Origin: Isoetes taiwanensis
Taxonomy: Eukaryota > Streptophyta > Lycopodiopsida > Isoetales > Isoetaceae
Direction: 5' to 3'
NCBI GenBank assembly: GCA_021234155.1
Contig: JAJEKV010000031.1
Location: 13,509,748-13,573,747 of the forward strand
DNA: 64,000 bases
In this document: piece after piece, positions 1 to 11,754 of the stretch
How positions within the stretch are numbered: position 1 is the first letter of the stretch
Layout: the number at the start of each line of letters is the position of its first letter
Made by a program: the position numbers and the translations under genes
The notes under the pieces: generated by a model
Told to the model about the DNA's origin: nothing
Databases searched by the model: none
What the model saw: the letters and a program-made list of their open reading frames with translations, nothing else

Positions 1-283
1 TGACCTCAATTTTGGATGAATTTTAGAGATTGCTAATTTTTCTGGAGGAATCTTCTAAACACACTTAAGTAAGTGCATTTCAACTTAAATGTTAACTTTG
101 AAAAGGAAGGTTTGATGGTTTCTTTTCAGGTTTAATGGGAAAGGATTATTATGGCACAAGCACGAGCTCAGTTATAGGTTTAATGGGAGTGGTTCACGGT
201 GAAAAAGTTATAGGAATTAGTGGCAAATCTCTATAACATATTATTCCCTAGATGTTGTCTAATAATATAAAAAAGATGGCAAG
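1..283. other. Unassigned flank left of the first gypsy element
   Basis: This AT-rich stretch is the flank into which the 289-9643 element inserted. I see no ORF, repeat match or RNA feature in it. It ends in the GATAA (284-288) that is repeated at 9644-9648. Confidence 0.4.
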
Positions 284-288
284 GATAA

Positions 289-896
289 TATTATGAATGA
301 TATGTTGTTCCTGCAAATTTGTCAACTTATTAGAAAGTAAAACACCACAGGGTACTCGATTTATCGCCCAACCGGACCAACTAGAAGAGATGTCACCAAG
401 TCAAGCTACTCCGCAAGACTGTATAAGAATAAGCTCTTTCTAAGTTTCTAGCCACCAACCACTGGTCTTACATAAACTCCTTTTAATGATATGATCAAGT
501 AAGAAACAAGAGAAAATACTAGAAGAGCATGGCTAAGCTCTTCATCAAACATAGAAAGAAGCTGATCTAGTTGTGCAGTCAGCTTAAACCCCTATGCACC
601 TTTCTGGGCATAACTTTCAAACCGTAAGGAATATATGGAAATCAAGCCCAATCTGGAAACTAGACTTCAAGGGCTTTTTAATAAGGTAAGGATCGCTGAT
701 TTACGAGTTGTGGCCCGAGATATCACGTCTCAAAGTTGTCCTTATATTTATAGGTAACACCACCTTTTTTTTGCCTTTTTGTTTTTAAATAAAGGTCAAG
801 ATTTATTTTTAGCTCTCTCGTTGATAATATCAAACTAGATGGCTTTTTTAGTTGATCATATCAATAAATATTGTTCCATGCAAGGCCACTCCCCCG
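289..896 (-). repeat. 3' LTR of the minus-strand gypsy element
   Basis: About 608 bp matching 9031-9643 with many substitutions. It begins TATTATGAATG where the other copy has TGTTACGAATG, so the terminal TG is mutated to TA. It ends CACTCCCCCG where the other copy ends CACTCCTCCA, so the terminal CA is mutated as well. Its outer edge abuts GATAA. Confidence 0.85.
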
Positions 897-2060
897 AGCA
901 CCATATCAATTCCTTCCCTTCTCAAGACTGATCGCCCTCGATCATCTTTCTTAAAGATTTACATCCCTTCTCAAAGACTATCAATTTCTTCCTTTCTCAA
1001 GATTGATCATTCTCGATCGCCCAGACTGTATGTTGGAGCTTCTTGACACCTCTCGTTTCGATTATGCTCAATTATGATTGGGGACGCCTATGATTTTAAG
1101 ATGTCGAATACGAGTTTGCCTAAGGTTTTGATGGTATATCGAGCCTCTATACGGTGAAATACGGGGATTCGAACCTCTACCAAAATAACTCAATGTCCTA
1201 ATACGACTACTTTAACCAATCTAACCAGTGAGCTAATGTGACTATTTTTTATCTTAAATCTATGTTTTTTTTTATAATAACCCATTGAATTGTTTTAGGG
1301 ATATGGTCTATGGTTTCAAGAATTATATCTATATCAAATCCCCCTGGAACCCCCTGTTATTTTGCTACATATTATATCTGAAAAGAAATCATCAAACCTC
1401 CCTTTTCAAAGTTGATTTTTTATCAACCTTTGAAAAGCATATTAGTTCTTCCCTTCTCAGGAATAAACTTGCTTCCTCGAGAAAGCCTCCAAAAACCACA
1501 AGTTGGACATCAACTTAATTTGTCGCAAAGCATAGGTTAGTTTAAAACAAAATGTTTACTAACCTCAACTAGAAGCACCAACTTCTATTCCAGTTTGCAA
1601 TCTCCAGCACCAACCAGAAGACCTGTGAACATCAGGAATAGCAAACATTCTATTCACCTGGACATGAGCACTAACTCATTTCATTCACGTGGACATGGCG
1701 TCAACTCATTCCAACCTTTTGGACATGGCATCAGCTCATTCCAATCACTTGGACAAGAGCAACAACTCTTTCCATTCACCTGGTTTGGATCGTGATCTCA
1801 TAAATAGCGTCAATTATTTATGACAATCACTAGCCTCACTTACAAGGATGCAATAATAATATGTAAAGATTTTAATCACAATCCTTAAACATCAATTTCA
1901 TATCAGAAATATAACAATAAACAAATAGGAAAAGTATGCACTCTAATCTTTAGGAGATAGATAGCCACCCAATTAATTTAAGACATTATTACCATGTTGC
2001 ATCAAACGGTAGATGAAATTTGAACTTAACTAGATACCTTCAATAAAAGGATGTTCGTGT
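897..2060 (-). other. Internal 3' region of the gypsy element, non-coding
   Basis: This lies between the 3' LTR and the end of pol on the minus strand. It holds a loose repeat of CCTTCTCAAG(A)-type units near 908-1022 and the tRNA-like SINE head near 1165-1235. Around 1640-1790 a GGACATG-containing phrase recurs about every 45-50 bp. No credible gene is seen. Confidence 0.5.
1030..1245 (-). mobile_element. tRNA-derived SINE-like sequence
   Basis: On the minus strand a Pol III A box (TAGCTCACTGG, complement of 1225-1235) precedes a B box (GGTTCGAATCC, complement of 1165-1175) by a tRNA-like spacing of ~50 nt. The surrounding bases do not pair as an acceptor stem, which argues for a SINE head rather than a tRNA gene. 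The 3' limit is a guess because no clear A-rich tail or target duplication is visible. Confidence 0.5.
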
Positions 2061-3960
2061 TTCCTTATCTTGGTGCGTAAGTATCTGTTCCGGTTCAACC
2101 ACCGCCTCCTCATCCTTAGTGTTGAAATAATTCGCATGTTCCATTTTCTGCAGGTCTCAAGAGAAATACCACTTCCCTAGTTTGTCGTCAATTTGAAATG
2201 GATCGTAATACCTAGGAGCCAGTTTTATGTATTTATTACCCATTTTCCATAGGCATTTCTTAGGAAGGTGATACTCCAAACCCATTAATCCTTTGTTTCT
2301 TCACAAGTTAGTAAATCATTAGCTCTTGGCTTTTTCGGATATGAGTTTTTACTTCCTAAAAAATGTTTGCAAAGTCCGTTGTTACTTCATCTAAAGCTAG
2401 TACTTCTCTCCTAACTTCGTAATCGGAGACTTCAAAGAGTATTTATACACCACTTCAAAGGGATTTCTTTGGATAACCGAATGGATGGTGTTTATTATAG
2501 GCAAACTACAGAAGATAAAGATACTCTACCCATTGACTTGGCTTTCTCAACATAGGCTCAGGACATGTCCTCAATAACACGGCTCACAACTTCAGTATGG
2601 CCATCCGTCTGAGGGTGATAGGCTGTGGAGAACTTTAAAGTTGTATCCAGATTCTTCATGAGACCATACCAAAATCAATTGCTTGAAAGGCCGTCATGCT
2701 CGATTTTCATGAAAGAAAATGAATCTGTTTAGACAACCTGTCTACAGTTGTCCAGATCTGTTCATTCTTATGAGTGTACTTAGGTAATCCTTGGATGAAG
2801 TTCATAATCATGTGCTTCCAAGGTTTCTCAGAAATTGGCAAAGTGTGAACTAATCTGACAGGCTTGCTAGTAGAGGCTTTCGTTTGTTGGCAAACGACGC
2901 AAACTTCAACATCTTCTTAACAACCATCTCAAGATTAGGCCAATAAAAATGTCTTTTTGCAATAGCCAAGGTAGCTTAAATGCCTCTATGTCCGGAATAT
3001 GGAGGTTCATGACATTCTTGTATCATTCTTGACCTGTATACATCTTTCTCAATTTGTGCATAGGGAACGACAAAAGAAGGATCGATCGTTTCTGTATTCC
3101 ACTTTCGTTATCTCCAAATCGACAACTTAATTTTCCATCCCATTTTTGTACTCAAGATGCAACCCTTCAAAATCCTTTATAGTATCAATGAACTTCAATT
3201 GACGTGCATCGATAATATCTTGACTTTGTATACGTTTCAAGCTCTGTAGGTCAAAGTGGCAATAAACTTTGATCCCATGGAGTAATGTCTCCATTTCTTT
3301 AATGCATGCACCAGAAGAATCAATTCTTTTTCATAAGTGCTATATCCTTGCTCCGATGGTTCTAACATAACCTAATTGACATCTATCTTGCTTGAGCATG
3401 GGGCAAATGGCATTTCTGCTAGCATCAAATCAAATTTCTCTGCTTCTGCATCTTAAACAAAAGGTATATCCCTTTGGAAAAACTTATTGAGGGGAAGCGC
3501 AAATACTTGAGGTTCTTAGGATGAGGCCAACTAATAATAGCCTTCATTCTGTATGATCTATCGTAATGCCAAACAGATGAAAGTTACCCATCTCTGATAG
3601 AAAAGGAATCTCATTGTTTCAAAGCCACTTGTCCTTCTACGTTACGCACTTCAAAGGCCATGTCCTTAAACACGGTAAACATATTCTTCCATTGAGTTGT
3701 GTCCCAAGCACAAAGTGATTCTTACTTCATAGTACAAAAGAAACAATATATCCATGACTTCTATTCAAGTCAAATCTGTGCAGCTTTGCAATTTGCATTT
3801 CCCATGTTTCCTTCTATAGAATCGCTGACTATCACATTCGTCTAAAGTTCCTCTGGAAATTTGACAAGACCAGTATTCTCTAAAGATGTTATAAACCTCC
3901 CTTCTGATGTAGTTACTAATTTACTCCATTCCTCTCATTTGCAAGGGAGATGAATGGTGA
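2061..3960 (-). pseudogene. Decayed Ty3/gypsy pol (integrase and part of RNase H/RT)
   Basis: The minus strand retains pieces of gypsy Pol in several frames with stops. Near 2590-2640 it reads [14 protein letters not shown], the integrase segment before the catalytic Glu. Near 2885-2915 is the C-V-V-C pair and near 2975-3020 the H-E-P-P-Y-S-G-H pair of the HHCC zinc domain. Near 2190-2240 KLAPRYYDPFQI is the GPY/F module after the core. The order on the minus strand is zinc domain, core, GPY/F, as expected. Sequence from ~3100 to 3960 is in the position of RNase H and RT but too decayed for me to assign residues. No function is expected. Confidence 0.75.
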
Positions 3961-4057
3961 TTTATAGCCTCACATAGATTCACTATAGATTCACTGCCTT
4001 TCTGAGGAATGCCATTATGTTTCTAACTGGAAGATGAATTTACTAATGTACCCCATT
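3918..4057. repeat. Left copy of a direct repeat flanking the TIR element
   Basis: The segment with CCATTCCTCTCATTTGCAAG through GGAAGATG recurs at 8016-8113. The left copy carries a small internal duplication (ATAGATTCACT). The end of the left copy leads into a second start (TACTAATGTACCCCATT) that is cut by the TIR element. This suggests the gypsy element already had a tandem duplication here and the transposon landed at the start of its second unit. Confidence 0.6.
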
Positions 4058-7000
4058 GGGTATGTTTTTATTAGTGGTATATAAAAAAACGAAATTTTAG
4101 CACGTCTTCAGCACCTTTTTTTAGCGCTTTTTTTACGTCGCGGGCGAAAAAAAATGAAGGGTGCCGTGCAATTTGAAGGGTTCATGATGGGCTATGAAGT
4201 CGAGATGACAGGTAATGAAGTGTTGGGTGCGAAAAGGCCGTACAGAGTCCATGATGCCAATTATCAAAGAAATCACTATGATCCTGCCGTCAGCAGATAA
4301 TTCAGCCCACAATCCGAGAATCCATTAAGTAGACCAGCTGTTTGATCTCAAATTCGACCCCTTTTGGTGTATTGCTAAAAAAACTGTTATCTCTGTTCCT
4401 CTTCCGCCAAGCGCTATTTCATCTTCTCAGTATACCCGATTTCTCTCCTTCCAAACTTCTGTCCCCAGGGGTCCTTGAAATCCTTCTCAACAACATGCTT
4501 TGTCTGAGTACATTTGAGAATGTAAAAATCAACTTTCTCCTTATTGTCTGCTGGAGCAACAACAACAAAATTCTCTCCAATGTCTATGATATCAGACTTC
4601 CACTCAGCATCACCTTCATACACTGGCCCATCACAAGCTTCTATTTCCTCCTCGATTCCTGGCCTTAATTCTGAAAAACCCATGACCCTATTCTTTCTTT
4701 GTTAATACACTTGTTGCACTTAGCAGACCAACAGTGGTGGCAAAAGCAGGAATAATTCATGTGTACAACCATAGTAGGGTCCTTGTTGTTGACTGGTCTA
4801 ATGCTATGGAACTTGCTAGATCCTACCAAAGTAGCACACTCAGACAATTCATCCCTGCACACATCTTCTTATTTCCCAAAAGAATCTGCAGCCAAATAAA
4901 TGAGTTCATAAATTTTGTTTACAAATACAACTATGAACACAATATTTACCTGTGCTTGTCAGAATTACTGAAGTGTTCCTGGCAAAATATTACAACATCA
5001 TGAGCATTTCTTAAAGGTCTAGAATTCCTCGTTAACATTTATGTGTGAGTGCTCTTTTAATCACTGCCCCTGCCCCATCATGTTCACCTACAAACAAAAA
5101 GAGAAGCTTACTTTGGAGACATACAATTGAAGTAAATCTGCAGTGCTAGCATACCTTTTCCATGGTAAGAGGCAAAGTAATTCCAGTTAATTGGAATACC
5201 AGAGGTCTTAAAAAATCTACTAATGAAGAAAAATATTCTTGCACCCTTGAATTGATGTGAGCAACCATCAGACCACATCACATGGTTGGTGTACTCCACA
5301 CCTTTCTGGCCTAGAAACTGAGCATGCTTATTAAGACAATGTTGAACAAAGAGAGTATCATGTTCTCTGTCATCTGAAACATAAAAGTGAGTCTCTTTGA
5401 TGATGTTCTTCTCACACTTAGACAGTTTTCTTGAACCTCTGCAGCAGTTGCATGTCTGTATGTGATGTGCACCAGTATTGTGCATTGATCATTCCTTCAA
5501 TGCAAACTTTGGATCTCTTGCTGTATTTTGAATGTGTAATTCTCAGCAAAGTCTATTACTGATACAACTGTGTTTTTTGGAAAAGTGGTTAAGCAGTCCC
5601 TGGACTGTTTAGCCTGCCATCTGGCTTCATAGTTGTGAGGAATAAAATCTGACAATACATTCTTTGCATACTCCAAAATATCAGCAGTACTACTTGTCTT
5701 GTAAACGAGCTTAACTATTGGTTTTGGTACTACTTTCAAAGCTCCAGTTCCATCAGGTTCAGTAGATGGTTCGAAAACCTGTAATTTTACATAAAACTCA
5801 TTTACTAATGAGTATGAAAGATTTTGAAATACAACAGCAAACTAAAGTAGATAATACAGCAAGGGTTTACTCTATCAAATGTCTTCCAGTCAACTGTGTG
5901 ACCAGCACCTCTATTCAACTCTTTTGGACACATAGGCAATTTGGAAGGACCACAAATAGCATGCAATTATGTTGATACCACTCATCTGCTATATCTTTGA
6001 CACAAACCAATGATCTCCACATATCACTTGATGACTTGTATGTCTTCAAGTTGGCTTCACATTTAAGGCCAGGACCACTTACAACACATGTACAATTACA
6101 TTCTGTTCCATGAATCTTTGTGTCCAACCTCATCTTGTTAATTGCTTGTCTAACATAATCCAACCTCATGTGATATACACAGCAGCATGTCTCCTGTCCT
6201 TCACTTTCCTTACAAAGCTAGGTTTCAGTGCATGAAAAGCTGAGAAAGAGGCCTCGAATTTTGGAAACTCTCTTCAAACTCTTTCATAAAATGAAACCTG
6301 CATTAAAACCATAAGCATTGTAGGCATGGTAAATTAAAAAAAAAAAAAATAAGAAAGGGAAATTAGATAAACCAACCTCAGTCTCTTCCAAAAAATGTAG
6401 AGCATGCAATATTTTATTGCCTTGGCAATCCTAATTTTAATCACATGCGTCTTGCATGGAGACACTCTTGAATTATTGGTCCAGAACTCAACCACAAGCT
6501 TTTGTTGTTGATGAGTAAGTTTGTCAGATCTGGTTTGTCTCTTAAACATTGACCAGGGACCTTCACCAATTTTTGCTGCTGCTCTTCTATGTACTGCTGT
6601 TGTTACATATTTTCTACTCAAATTCAAACATTCAGATAGCCTTCTACAGTTGGTTTTTTCTGAGGCAACAGCATAAACCATTGCTGAGGTTCGAACTCTA
6701 ACCACATCAGTTTTCCTATCATACTTATGTTGAGCCAAAGATTTCCTCAAGTTATCCACTATTGTTGACATTGTTTTCACTTCTTTCAATTTCAATACCT
6801 GGTATTCTGGCAGTCTTTTAGCAGCACCTTCAAGAATGTCTTGCTTGAAGCATTTGCACATACCTTATTATTATACAATGCAATTTCTTTTGAAATTTGT
6901 TGTTTTCTTCTCTTGCTTAGTCCATTGCTGGAGCCATCTTTCTTTAAGTCTGCTTCTCTTGCTCTTTTCTTTGCTCTTCTCCTTTTCATTGCATGCAATT

Positions 7001-8013
7001 TTCTATAGAGTGATTCCTGATCTTCAAACCCATGTTCATGCTGGACCTCAACATCACCTTTAAAACAATTAGCAAACTAGTATTTCAAGACTGTTTAACA
7101 TTTAAAAGCAGTTTTCAAGCACTTACTAGAATTTGTAGGTAGATCACAAAATGCCTCAAAACTATCACATTTTATTTCAAGATTGGATGCCTTTGGTGGC
7201 TTTGATTCAGTGGTAGCATCACAAACATGAAACTGAGTGTTCAATCGAAATTCCTCTTCACAATTTCCAGTTCTTTCACCAACAACAAGATTCCAATTGT
7301 CTGTTGGTCCGAATTGACTATTGGCCTCACCTTCATCTGAAAAATCAGGTTAACTTCTTAGCTATCATAACTTGCAAGCAATTGATCAGTAATTCAAGAT
7401 ATTACCATTGTAAATACTGAAGATAAATTCCCCCTCAATATTTCCAGTTCTTTCGCCAGCAGGAAGAAAAGAATTATCTGCTGCCTCCACAACAGGGCAA
7501 TTTTCAACTGACTGGAGAAAATTACCTTCTAAGCGGGAGCATAAGCATAAAAATTCCTCGGATTGTTGTTCTAAATTCTGGATATAAAAGTTTTAGCATC
7601 AAAAGTGACACTATGCTTCAAAGCAGATTGGAGAAATCTTTCTTCCCAATTCATGGCAAATTCACCAAAAGAAAGCACATCAATTCTGAAACAGTATAAC
7701 TGTGGAAGCCCGCCATTCTCTCTCAATTGCCTGCCAATCTTTCCACTGACTAAAAATTGAAACCATGATTCTCCAGCAGCAAATTCGGGATCGATGAGAT
7801 GGATTGATGACATGGCTTGAGGATTCCGGTTTGCTGAGATGGCCTGCTGATCAACCGTTCCGGATGATGGGAAGGAAATCGGCGGATGATCAGCAACTGT
7901 GATGGGCCTTGAAAAAATAGGTGACGGGCGTGAAGAAATTCGATGAAGTGCAAAAACTACCTCGCCAGCACCAATGTCGCGACATATGTTTTTGTATACC
8001 ACTAAAAAAAACT
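4058..8013 (-). mobile_element. TIR DNA transposon, Mutator-like by target duplication, nested in gypsy
   Basis: The ends are inverted repeats. The left reads GGGTATGTTTTTATTAGTGG and the complement of the right reads AGTTTTTTTTAGTGG. Both continue as TAGTGGTATA then an A-run, with 16 of 17 matching around TTAGTGGTATAYAAAAA. A 9-bp direct repeat TACCCCATT lies at 4049-4057 and 8014-8022, the size typical of Mutator-like elements. The element is ~3.96 kb and carries a multi-exon minus-strand gene. Superfamily is uncertain because the transposase motifs do not look like a standard MULE transposase to me. Confidence 0.7.
4410..7990 (-). CDS. Multi-exon transposase-like gene of the TIR element
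   Basis: Minus-strand blocks read in order as one protein interrupted by introns or decay. 7571-7990 is a possible first exon. 6792-6998 is very basic (MKRRRAKKRAREADLKK). 6334-6861 is a helical DNA-binding-like region ending VVEFWTNNSRVSP. 5915-6169 is Cys-rich (CNCTCVVSG). 5497-5739 contains IDFAENY. 5108-5485 contains WSDGCSHQFKGAR and later YHGKG. 4665-4862 has HSIRP and SCFCHHC, and 4414-4683 is the C-terminus (FYILKCTQ). Asp residues in IDFAENY and WSDG are plausible members of a DDE-type catalytic triad, as in a family of eukaryotic transposase-like proteins sharing these phrases. Splice sites are not resolved and some junctions may be frameshifts. I infer it is the element's own transposase. 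Confidence 0.6.
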
Positions 8014-9013
8014 TACCCCATTCCTCTCATTTGCAAGGGAGATGAATGGTGATTTATAGCCGCGCATAGATTCACTGCCTTTCTGAGGAATGCCATTATG
8101 TTTCTAACTGGAAGATGTTTTATTTGTAGACATAGTCTTGCAGTGGTACTGCCAGCATTTATACTATACCATATATTGGCATGCATCCATGCTTTCGCAA
8201 TCCCAAAGGAGGAATTTGAGAAACTAGATTCTAATATTTTGTTTGTCCATTTTAGATTGGTCGACAACCTTTTCTTTTTAAATGGCACAGCCTTCTAAGC
8301 ATTCCAAGCACTGATATTCCACCAAGGAACTTCATACTTCAACCAATTTCCAGTCAATTCTGGCCTGTTGAAAAAAAACCTTCTGGCCCAATTTCAGCCA
8401 TTTGCACCATCTTTGATTCACATGTCATGCTTTAATTCTGTCTCTATAATTTTGGGTCAGGCTCAGCTATTCCAGCCTGATACAAGTATGCCAGCCAGGC
8501 ATTTGACGAGCTACAAAGATGATTTTCCCTTCTCAAGCAGAATCCGCCCATCTATTCTAACGATGCCAATGCCGCAATTTCCGGCTTCACAGAATTTATC
8601 CCTCAAATTTCTTTAAGCTTTCCATTTGGAAGGCTAATCTGACTCTGGGACAATTGCTATAGAAAGTCGGCAAGTCGGTAAGACCCAAAACTATTATCGC
8701 TGGTCCACTTCTAATCTAACAAATCTTTCTTTTCATCTTCATCGGCTATGGCATACTGGATAGCTGAGCAGGGGATCTTATCTAAGCAGTAAGAGCACTC
8801 AGAAACTGGGGAAAAACTAGGATGTGGCTGGAATCGACTATAGCAAAGCCTCAAAGCAGGGCGTCTGCTTCACAGTCGAATACAAAATCTGGAAGTTTCA
8901 TGTCTCATTGCAAGTCTCTAGAATTCCTAGTTCCGGCTAGTTATAAATGATAGGACAGTTCATCAGGTCTTGCCCACAGGTTCCAATGTCTTTGAACCTA
9001 GTGTCTTTGAACT
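8014..9013 (-). other. 5' internal region of the gypsy element, gag decayed
   Basis: This begins with the right copy of the flanking direct repeat (8016-8113) and runs to the primer site. It should have held leader and gag on the minus strand. Only short open stretches remain (for example 8013-8288) and I recognise no Gag motif or zinc knuckle. Confidence 0.45.
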
Positions 9014-9015
9014 TA

Positions 9016-9028
9016 GGCTCTGATACTA
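9016..9028 (-). other. Primer-binding site, tRNA-iMet type
   Basis: The complement reads TAGTATCAGAGCC, 12 of 13 matching the plant tRNA-iMet primer site TGGTATCAGAGCC. It lies two bases inside the right LTR and so fixes the element's orientation as minus. Confidence 0.85.
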
Positions 9029-9030
9029 TT

Positions 9031-9643
9031 TGTTACGAATGATCTGTTGTTCCTGCAAATTCCTCAACTTATTAGAAAGTAAAACACTATAGGGTACTCG
9101 ATTTACCACCCAACCGGACTAACTAGAAGAGATATCACCAAGTCAAGCTACTCCGCAAGACTGTATAAGAACAAGCTCTTTCTAGCCACCAACCACTGGT
9201 GTTATATGAACTCCTTCCAATGATATGATAAGTAAGAAACAAGAGAAAATACTAGAAGAGCAAGGCTAAGCTCTTCATCAAACATAGAAAGAAGCAGATC
9301 TAGTTGTGCAGTCAGCTTAGACCCCTATGCACCTTTCTGAGTATAACTTTCAAACCGTAAGGAATCTATGGACCATCAAGCCCAATCTGGAAAGTAAACT
9401 TCAAGGGCTTTCCAATAAGGTAGGGAACGTCGATTTCTGAGTTGTGGTCGCCGAGATATCACGTCTCAAAGTTGTCCTTATATTTATAGGTAACAACACC
9501 TTTTTTTTGCCTTTTTGCTTTGAAATAAAGGCCAAGGTTTATTTTTAGCTCTCTCTTTGATAATATCAAGGCTTAGACATACTGGATGGCTTTTTTACTT
9601 GATCATATCAATAAATATTGTTCCATGCAGGGCCACTCCTCCA
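9031..9643 (-). repeat. 5' LTR of the minus-strand gypsy element
   Basis: About 613 bp, plus-strand ends TGTTACG and CTCCTCCA, followed by target duplication GATAA at 9644-9648. It matches 289-896 with scattered substitutions and small indels. Confidence 0.88.
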
Positions 9644-9648
9644 GATAA

Positions 9649-9972
9649 TATTAAGGAATAATTCCTCTAAAAGCCTATTGTTATTAAAAAGGGCAATGTA
9701 TATCTTAGAAATGACATTACCTTTTACAAGGACCAACTATTATAAAAAGAAAGGCCATCTGAATGTCATATCTCTGCAATAGAGGTGATTGAGGCAATTT
9801 TTACTTTTCCAGAACTATCTTGGATAGTTTCCAAATTTGTAGAGTCTAGTTTCCAAATTGGGGCAGCATTTTCGTAGTTCATTTGTAGGAGGGAGCGATG
9901 GCCAAAAATATGACAAGGGGTCAAAAATCTGCGCGTGCAAATAGAGATTAACACGTGGAGATCTGCAAATAA
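9649..9972. other. Unassigned sequence between gypsy element and pectinesterase relic
   Basis: AT-rich, with short minus-strand open frames only. I see no motif, repeat or RNA feature. Confidence 0.35.
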
Positions 9973-9996
9973 AGATTTCAATTCCTGTTGAAGACT
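9973..9996 (+). repeat. 24-bp direct repeat, left copy
   Basis: Starts AGATTTCAATTCCTG and is identical to 14281-14304. The two copies bracket the pectinesterase relic with its nested TIR element. It may be a long target duplication or a repair duplication. Confidence 0.7.
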
Positions 9997-10355
9997 CCCC
10001 CGGATTTTTCTCCTTTACGCTTGGTCGTCTCGGTTTTGTTGGCTTTTTTTTTTTGTTGAAATTAAGTGGACCGTTGGATAGAGCATTTTTTTTGCCAAAG
10101 ACTTATTTGAACGATCTGATTTGGAGCAGCCGGAATTGGAATGTCCGAAAAGGGAAGAACTTGCAGCATACGTTTTTCCCACAAAAAGGCTGGAGGAGCT
10201 CTGTCTCATGAAGGAGCCGCTGGAGGAGCTCCGAGTCTGCAAATTCATGGTGGCCAGGCTTTCGACCCATTTCACTCTGCCGTAATTCTTGGATACCTGC
10301 ATGGATTGTTTTGCTCCTCATTCTTTAAGCTTCCTCCATTCTTTTATTTCCTGCA

Positions 10356-10416
10356 TTCTGTTGTGCCAATAGCTTTACAGAATGCCCCTGAACCTAAAGC
10401 TATTGGCACAACAGAA
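10356..10416. repeat. Perfect 22-bp inverted repeat (hairpin)
   Basis: The arm at 10356-10377 (TTCTGTTGTGCCAATAGCTT plus TA) is the exact complement of 10395-10416, with a 17-nt loop. It sits just upstream of the pectinesterase coding remnant. Function unknown; the perfect arms suggest a recent origin or a small foldback element. Confidence 0.7.
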
Positions 10417-11562
10417 AAGATGAGGTGGAGTACAGATTGATGCCACGCCCATTCTCTGCGCCAACTCTACAGAGAATGCATCATCTATGGAACGGTCGAT
10501 TTTATATTCGGCAATGCTGTAGCGGTGTTCGAATCCTGCGCCCTAAGGGCACTTTCAGACCATTGGTTATGTTATCTTAAAAAATAGATTTTAACCCCAC
10601 TTTTATTATCTTAAACTAAGGTTAAGATAACGTGTCTTACACACCCTTGGTTATCTTAATATTAATCTAACGGATTATGTTAAAACTGAATACAGACTGA
10701 AACTGTTATGTTAATTTTTTAATATAACAGAATCCGTTAAGATGCATGCACACCTATTCAGTTATGTTATATAATAACATAACATAATTGGTTAAAAACG
10801 CTCACGTTACTGTTCAAAGTCACCTTTTACTGTTCAATCACCTTACTCTTCAAAGTCACGGGCCCATTTTAGATACACTTTCAACACACTGTAAAAATCC
10901 TAAGCATTCCTTTGCTGTATGCCAATTAACTCATCCTGTGTTCAAAAGTGCAGAAATGAAAGGCATTGCAATTGCCATACCATAGCCAAATGGTTCGTCA
11001 AAATGCTGAAAGATATATGCTACATTCATTATGCAAACTAGTCAAGACTGCAATATGCAAGAAGTGCACTTTAAAACCTTTTTGCACACAAAAAGAACTA
11101 TTGTGAGTTTTCCTTCAGCATTAATAAGCAAGCTAATACCAATTGAATATTCAACCTGCAATATCATCAGCTATTATTTAGCAGGTTGTACATACTTAAG
11201 CAGAATGTGCCATTTAGACTACATAAGCCAATTATTAATTACTTCGTCTTGAGTTCCAGTAATGCATATGAACCCCTTCCACTGTCAGTTTCATCATGAT
11301 TCTTAAGGACGACTTGTGCATACAACCTGTGGAGGCAAAAATCTTGTCATGCATAAGGAAAATCAGCGTATTCTTAATCTAGATTCAACAAGTTAGTGGA
11401 AAATAAATTTTCAACAACCATCATAACCTTGAGAACAGACAATGCCAAAGAATGTTTTGTCATAAGAGTTTGAAGCATATACAAGATAAAGGTATACATA
11501 GGGAGCTCATAGTTTCTTATGCCCACGTCCAAAATGGGGTAGCAAGATGGAGGAACTGCACC

Positions 11563-11754
11563 CTAGCATGGTCTTAGATTCTGGGCTGAGGCAGTTCTTA
11601 CAGCATCATACATCTCAAGCAAGGCACCAATGAAAGCCTTGACATTGAAAACTCCATTTGAAGCAACATATGACCTGAAGCCAGATGTTTCATGTTTCAA
11701 GGGATTAAGTGTGTTGGGTATGCAGCCTATGCTAGAGAAATACTGCAGCAGCAA
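11563..11754 (-). pseudogene. Unrecognised exon-like fragment inside the TIR element
   Basis: The minus strand has an open run containing VFNVKAFIGALLEMYDAV that looks like real protein rather than random translation. I do not recognise the family. It may be an exon captured with the bHLH fragment or a degraded neighbour of it. Confidence 0.25.

Larger units (their letters stand above)
289..9643 (-). mobile_element. Degenerate Ty3/gypsy LTR retrotransposon, minus strand, with nested insertions
   Basis: Two related copies of a ~610-bp LTR (289-896 and 9031-9643) enclose a decayed pol that reads on the minus strand. The flanking 5-bp repeat GATAA (284-288 and 9644-9648) is the target duplication. 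Just inside the right LTR is a tRNA-iMet type primer site, so the right LTR is the 5' LTR. The internal region is interrupted by a TIR element at 4058-8013 and probably by a SINE near 1030-1245. LTR divergence is clearly larger than in the elements at 28-54 kb. With the many stops in pol, this marks it as an old and inactive insertion. Confidence 0.85.

Noticed and set aside
1165-1235. Functional tRNA gene
   Set aside because: A and B boxes are present but the ends do not form an acceptor stem and no anticodon arm is evident.
10529-10540. B box GTTCGAATCC
   Set aside because: It lies in the pectinesterase coding remnant (VFESC) and is explained by the protein sequence.
10547-10547. Reading the 10547-13850 segment as an intron of a live pectinesterase gene
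   Set aside because: It has TIRs and TAA duplications, no GT-AG borders, and the two coding blocks are out of frame.
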